The notes beneath the pieces are model-generated. The model was not told the DNA's origin. It saw nothing but the letters and a program-made list of their open reading frames with translations, and did not search any database. 64,000 nt of DNA from positions 10,292,001 to 10,356,000 of the forward strand of contig NC_135261.1 in the NCBI RefSeq assembly GCF_964204865.1, in the 5' to 3' direction. Both the position numbers and the translations under genes were made by a program. Origin of the DNA: Styela clava. Its lineage: Eukaryota; Chordata; Ascidiacea; Stolidobranchia; Styelidae. This document shows positions 59,601-64,000 of the stretch, in pieces (the first letter of the stretch is position 1; each line of letters starts with the position of its first letter).

Positions 59601-62538
59601 TTGAGATTTTTTTAACGGCGATACCGAGTTGGCAAGATTGCAAGAATACGTACTAAAATTAAATACATCAGGCGGTTTATCTCGTACTTTCAGGTCACAG
59701 ATTGCCGTGGTCCGAATAATAATGTTTTTTTGATGTAAGTAGAAGCAACCGCGAGTTACGTTGGACACATTAAATTAATATATAAAGATATTTTAGAATC
59801 TCGTAGTTGTCATGGATTGAATATTTTATGCAACAGGATAATCATTACACGCTGAAAAGACGGCTCTTTTAACGAGCGCGGAATCGCGGTGTCCGGTGGG
59901 TGTTACATGCGGCAATGGGAATTTCCGATTTCGAAAATCCTGGATGCGCGGCTGGCAGTGGTGGTCATCTATTCTCTATTAATTTATTTCTAAATTCAAA
60001 CACAACAATATGTTACACATATTAACAATATGGTTCACATAAATTAATATACAAATATACTGGTAGGTAGTAGAATACTCTAAGCTTAAATATTTGCCTG
60101 TATTGTCAATAAATTTGATTATTCACAGAAAATATACACAATTATCTGAATACAAGTAGTATTTTTGTCAATAGACTTGACTATTATCGTAATATTATGG
60201 TACCAATGATAGAAAGCGCCAGACAACTCCTTGGCTAACTTTTCATATGGTCATTTGTACAAAGTGAATAATTTTAATAAACTTACAAGTTGCTATTATT
60301 TTTTATTGAGAGCTATAAACTATCAATTACTTTGTGTACATATACTGTTGGTTTGTGGCTTTATTCTGATATTTCTATTGAAGCTTATTCCCTACTTTAC
60401 TGGGTTTTAATAAACTAAAACAAAAATGTGTTATTTTCGATTTTAGAATGTATTCGGAATTCCAGATTCGAAAACATTATTTTAGAATGTATTCGGAATA
60501 GTTTAGTATTCGGAAATGGTCATCCCTGCCGCCAAACTTATTTTCTGAGAAGCCTTCATTTCTTCTTGTTCGCTTAGTTGTTTATTAGGCTTCAACCAGC
60601 ACAAAACAAAGTCATATAAAAAGTTTTCATGGTATATTATGGTGATTACATGATAAAATATTTTATTTTTTATTCTATCATACTATTGACGACATTAATG
60701 AAATGTAGCACTGCAAGTGGTTAGGTCGGCATCTACTGTGTTTTCTCTTATTTATTAAATCTGATATTTATTCACAGAGAACGGTAGGTCTGAATAGAAA
60801 GACACCACCACAGCCTTCATCAGGTTTAGGTAAACTTTGCTCATTACTAGATATGTTCAGTTATGAAAAATGTTATTTTTGTTTATATTATTGTTAGTAA
60901 TATGATATACCAATAAGGCAATAATACTATTAATGATTATTGTATGTAAAAATGTTCAATTTTCAAAACTGTATCTTTTCTATTTTCTGTAATTCGAACG
61001 ATTTTTTCAAATGTAAATTATAGGTTTCTATTTGATAACAATAAATGAGATTCTCTGAAAATAGTATCATTTATAAAACACCAGTCTAGTTACCGAACTC
61101 TATGTGTGTATGTCTAAAATATGCACACTTCACAACTATCCATCTGAGAATAATTTTGACGCAACATATTCATTCAATATGCAATGCCTTTGTCATATAC
61201 ATCACTATATTTATCCCAACAATTTTATTATTTAGTCAAATCCAAGTATTTCGGAAGTGCAAAGGCAAGTGGGCTTCGAAAAAAAGAATCAATGAAGCAC
61301 AAGAAACCTAAAAAGTCACCAATGACAGAGAAGTTAAAAAATCAACCAAAAATCACTTCACTTTTTACGAAAACAATCCATCAGCCTGCAACGAAAAGGT
61401 ATTTTTGGTAATTGTTTCTATCTAAGGCACACCAGAAGCTTGGAATACTGCACTAGGCTTTATTTATATGAAAAACAAATATTTTAATTTGATATTTTTG
61501 ATAATAATATTTTTCAGCAATTTGATTTTTCATTGTCTGTTGTTTATTGAAAATTTTTTTGGGATTTTCAATTGAAAGTGTTATCCATAGCTTGTATGTA
61601 ATATGGGCTACTTGTACACTGCTTTGCTTAAATAACAAACTGGTACAGGTATGCAATCTGTCACAGTACAGTACCACAATCTCCACGACTATTCAATCAC
61701 GATCACCAGACAACAATGAAGGCGACCACACAGTGCGAGATTTTTAATTTTGATGAGGTCATTGCACACAAAAAACGAAATCCATAGAGCCCACAAAAAT
61801 ATTTTAATTAAATTGGTCCAGGGGTATCTATCTAATCCTTCACAGTATCGATACAGAAGCATAATCATTGCGACTCCAACTGGCCACCAGATCGCGATGA
61901 TTGCGGAAGCGCCGAAAGGCGAATTTTATTTTATTTTGATGACATCATCACTCACACAAAAAGCAAATGCCATCTGGCACACAAAGATTTTTGAAATAAA
62001 TGAAAGTAATAACAAACAACAAAAACGATCTCCAAACACCACAAATTTCAAAGTCCAGTAGTGGGAGAGCAATAAGAATGAGAATTCCAAGAACAACATA
62101 ATACCAAATCAATATATACTGTATATCCACTTATTGTCCAATAGTAATCCAATACTTAACTGACTGATTGTGATTTTTTTGATATGCAATTTAAAATAGT
62201 CACACAAACTCCTATTGTCAGCCCTTATTTGAACTTTTCAGTATCAGAAAGAGCATAGTGTATGTGTAACTGGAAATTCCTCAACTACCCTCAAATCTTT
62301 TTGTGAATATATTATGACATAAGCTGTTTTGTTTTGGCAAAGTATGCCCATATCTTAAATTTGTTGTACGAATAATGTGATTTGAATATTTTCACCTTGT
62401 CTTTATAGACGTACAGCTCTATCTCCGAAAGAAGAAAACGTAATAATCAACACTCCCGAAACTGAGGAGAGTGACGTGGAACAAATCAAATTAAAAATGA
62501 TGGCAACAAGAAAACTATTTGGTCTGAAGATCAAGTGA
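47626..62538 (+). CDS. EXO1: exonuclease 1, complete gene with 18 coding exons
   Basis: EXO1 is a Rad2/FEN1-family 5'-to-3' exonuclease and flap endonuclease of the nucleus, acting in mismatch repair, break resection and replication. Exons: 47626-47786, 48424-48543, 48817-48940, 49584-49721, 49948-50026, 50509-50639, 51170-51357, 51899-51995, 52584-52778, 53652-53766, 54241-54406, 54848-54927, 56099-56344, 57004-57204, 57659-58146, 60778-60829, 61236-61398, 62409-62538. These give 957 residues (human 846). All junctions are GT-AG and keep phase. The start [12 protein letters not shown] is the invariant N-terminus. Metal-binding sites are AVDTYCW (Asp30), [13 protein letters not shown] (Asp78), [23 protein letters not shown] and [16 protein letters not shown] (helix-two-turn-helix). 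Exon 12 supplies KSRFFAAAD, matching the vertebrate RSRFF segment. The C-terminal half is low-complexity, with an acidic run in exon 10. IVLSSDEE (820-827) resembles a SUMO-interacting motif. QPKITSLF (897-904) and QIKLKMMA (940) are PCNA-box candidates. Nothing appears broken. Confidence 0.95.
47826..48125 (-). repeat. foldback/SINE-like repeat in EXO1 intron 1
   Basis: It contains TTGTAAACTGCTTGTCTGAGG, TGATTTTGGTCAGACGG and TGTGCAGCAGGACTT. Its 3' part has tRNA-like CGAATCCACTAGCGCAAAG and ATTGGGACTTAGGTCTC. It matches 56550-56890 in inverted orientation. Confidence 0.7.
51411..51656. repeat. MITE-like inverted repeat in EXO1 intron 7
   Basis: ACAGTATTTTACGGACCATAAG at the left is mirrored by CTTATGGTTTGTGAAATATG at the right, with GGGCCTTATAATACAGTG just inside. 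The ends resemble a widespread short DNA-transposon type. No target duplication was resolved. Confidence 0.5.
52833..53137. mobile_element. hAT MITE in EXO1 intron 9, TSD ttttagca
   Basis: The left end is CAGTGGTTCTCTAACTTTTT. The direct repeat ttttagca lies at 52825-52832 and 53138-53145. The right end (GTGCCCCCTTAACATGA) is eroded and only weakly inverse. GC-rich GCGCCCC stretches lie near both ends. The element is 305 bp. Confidence 0.6.
53790..54010. repeat. palindromic MITE relative in EXO1 intron 10
   Basis: GGCGCTCCCGAAGTATGTG at the left and CTGACCTGGTACACACACTATGGGAG at the right match the MITE that hosts the hAT at 28393-31304. Confidence 0.55.
55258..55547. repeat. eroded hAT-like MITE in EXO1 intron 12
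   Basis: CAGGGTTTTTCTAACTGGCCCCC at the left and TAAAGTTTGAGAACTATT at the right look like degraded hAT ends. The AACTGCGGCCCGCAAAGGGACC fragment at about 55158 belongs to another hAT relic. No target duplication was confirmed. Confidence 0.45.
55833..56077 (-). repeat. R1 repeat copy abutting EXO1 exon 13
   Basis: It starts ACAAGAGAGCTATGCTCAAA and ends CTATCGTTATGGCC..CGTGTCCA, the short R1 form in reverse orientation. It stops about 21 bp before the exon 13 acceptor (TTTCAACTTTAG). An open frame from 56008 runs through the repeat end into exon 13 in the exon's own frame. Confidence 0.75.
56550..56890 (+). repeat. tRNA-SINE plus foldback repeat in EXO1 intron 13
   Basis: The reverse complement carries a box-B-like GAGTTCGTCTCC and CACTAGCGCAGCGC. 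Downstream, GTCCTGCTGCTCACTAACAC..ACAAGCAGTTTACAACAA is mirrored by TTGTAAACTGCTTGT..GTGTTAGTGTGCAGCAGGAC, a foldback with arms of about 75 bp. It is the inverted relative of the intron 1 copy. Confidence 0.75.
58375..60528. mobile_element. hAT non-autonomous element in EXO1 intron 15, TSD ccgccaaa
   Basis: The ends CAGGGATGGCCAATTC and, inverted, CAGGGATGACCATTTC match at most positions. The perfect 8-bp duplication ccgccaaa lies at 58367-58374 and 60529-60536. The element is 2,154 bp. Subterminal arrays of ATTCGAATA-type palindromes (GTATTCGAAT, ATTCGGAATA) occur at both ends. No transposase domain was recognised. Short internal frames are unsupported. Confidence 0.93.
61750..62145 (-). repeat. 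decayed R1 copy in EXO1 intron 17
   Basis: Landmarks are ATCCATAGAGCCCACAAAAA (also at 19980), AAATGAAAGTAATA, AAATTTCAAAGTCCAGTA, AACAACATAATACC and CCACTTATTGTCCAATAG. They follow the order of the reverse-orientation R1 copies. Confidence 0.5.
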
Positions 62539-63894
62539 AACATTTATTGAGTGTGAAGTTTCATTTTAATTTAAATCAGGGCAGATATTGTGATGAGTGA
62601 ACCATTTGCATACATATGCAACATTTAAAATTCTGGATGATTATGTGCTGGCGAATTGCTATATTCACCATCACAGGATTGTGTTGTAGCTTCGCCTGAC
62701 CCTAAACATCAGTTGCTAGCCAAGTGGGTCAACGGTGGCCCAAAACTATATTCCAATTCCCGAAATTCCAAGTGTTTTGAGTCACAAATCTTGAATATTA
62801 GCAACTGATTAGCTTCCATTTCAAATATGAAATTGTAGCCAAACGAGCGTCTTGCATATCGTTTAGTAGTCTTACCTGTGCGAAATATAAAATCGGATCA
62901 AACTGGAGCTAGTAATGCAAGATAAGTTGTATCACCAGCTTCACAGATTGCAACGTACACAAATATTACCTACCGGTAGTTGCTAACACAAAATATATTG
63001 ATTTTTTGATTTCCATTGCTCTGTAGCAAGGGTAAAGCCTGTACTTTTATTTTATACAGGCTTTTTAGTAGTTGCAGACTTGCAGCAGTCACAAATTTTC
63101 ATTATTGGTCTGATGACATGTGTTGATCGTTTCGCACAAGCTAGCTGTTAAGGCATTGTAACGTCATCGATAATGAATTAGACTCAGATATAGGCTTTAC
63201 AACACAAAGAAATTGGAATTACTCGCCCGTACCAGGTTAAACTAAATTAAAAACTCGTTTCACAGGCCGCACATCATACAAAATTGGCACTTCTCAGCGG
63301 GCCGCAGGTTGCACTCCCCTTTTCTATAGTATGATTATAGCAATGAAAGTATTAGCCATTCGAACGCTATTATTTGATATGGTCATTGAAATCTGTGCTT
63401 CCAACTTTTATTAATATAGGTGAGATACTTGTCTAATTCCAAGCATCTGTATACTGTACTATATCCTAACTTTTTTGTATTACTGATATTTTGAGGCAAT
63501 TTTGAGGCAATATACAATTTTACTATTTTATTCGTGCTTTTTTATTCTATATTTTTATCGAATAAGATCATGGATATCGTTATTGTTTTTTTTTATGATC
63601 AGCGGTGGTGTAAACTGTAAATGATGCTCTACCAGTGCAAAATAATCAATGTCTGCTTGACAGATGGAGGAGTTTTATCTGAATAGATAGCAATGTACAC
63701 TTTTCAGGAAACCTAGAAAGTTTTTGGAAAATATGGGTATTAAAGTATGCGTTTTTTACTTTCCGCAAGTTAGCACTCAACAAGTCTCTGCACAAGTAAG
63801 CATGGGGGACGCCAGGGTGGGGGCATGTCTCACAAAATGTATGCTGTGGTGTGGTCATCGTTTTCTATTGGAGTTGCTGCAGGGTGCCAATTTC
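62539..63894. other. EXO1 3' region and intergenic sequence with repeat pieces
   Basis: The 3' untranslated region of EXO1 should begin here, but no strong AATAAA is close to the stop. AAGCCTGTACTTTTATTTTATACAGGCTT (63030-63066) forms a perfect hairpin. About 63225-63310 is a hAT-like fragment (CACAGGCCGCACATC, GCGGGCCGCAGGTTGCACTC). No gene is supported. Confidence 0.45.
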
Positions 63895-64000
63895 AACTCA
63901 GTGATATTAGATGTAGCTTTGAGTCAAGTCCATGCTTCCTAAAACGATTAACTGGCTGACAAACCCCATACTCAACATGGGACTGGTAACTGAATGAAAG
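63895..64000 (+). repeat. SINE body and tail, cut by the window end
   Basis: CAAGTCCATGCTTCCTAAAAC, TAACTGGCTGACAAACCCCAT and GGGACTGGTAACTGAATGA match the tail of the SINE at 22630-22914. Confidence 0.65.

Noticed and set aside
1..64000. CRISPR array, restriction, toxin or prokaryotic defence system
   Set aside because: Tandem repeats here are minisatellites without spacers, genes have introns, and no prokaryotic gene arrangement is present.

Overview
This window looks like gene-poor, repeat-rich, AT-rich DNA from an invertebrate animal. The genes have GT-AG introns. A tandem family of small cysteine-rich PLAC8/cornifelin-like genes, one intact DNA-repair nuclease gene (EXO1) and abundant hAT, MULE, Gypsy and tRNA-SINE copies fit an invertebrate deuterostome. 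An ascidian-type tunicate is my best guess, held at low confidence. I see no prokaryotic feature, CRISPR array or operon.

Layout. At 1-2.6 kb lies a degraded hAT-like element with a second hAT element inside it. From 4.6 to 33.1 kb runs a tandem array of five PLAC8-like genes (A to E), all on the plus strand. Each has three coding exons with the same intron phases (1, then 0). The genes sit in duplicated units that share a conserved upstream block of about 370-510 bp, a shared 3' flank and a short minisatellite relic. Gene A is split in its first coding exon by a 4.1-kb MULE transposon. Gene B carries a one-base deletion. Genes C, D and E look intact. hAT elements with clear 8-bp target duplications sit between and inside the units, including a 2.9-kb copy with a decayed transposase at 28.4-31.3 kb.

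From 33.6 to 36.4 kb there is a long-inverted-repeat element flanked by TTA, then a small cysteine-rich minus-strand reading frame. From 37.4 to 44.9 kb lies a dead Gypsy-type LTR retrotransposon with a 5-bp target duplication. Two insertions cut its 5' LTR into three pieces, and one of those holds a further element that holds yet another. From 45 to 47 kb are SINE pieces and local tandem repeats.

From 47.6 to 62.5 kb is a complete 18-coding-exon EXO1 gene (957 codons plus stop). Every exon junction keeps phase and every junction is GT-AG. Its introns hold several transposons, including a 2.15-kb hAT element. The last 1.5 kb is intergenic with repeat pieces.

The strongest unusual observation is the MULE in gene A. 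Its terminal inverted repeats are built from a 16-bp minisatellite, and it is flanked by a perfect 9-bp duplication. Removing it on paper with one duplication copy joins the two exon halves in frame. No wholly new gene system is evident. The novelty here is structural: transposon architecture, nesting and empty-site evidence.
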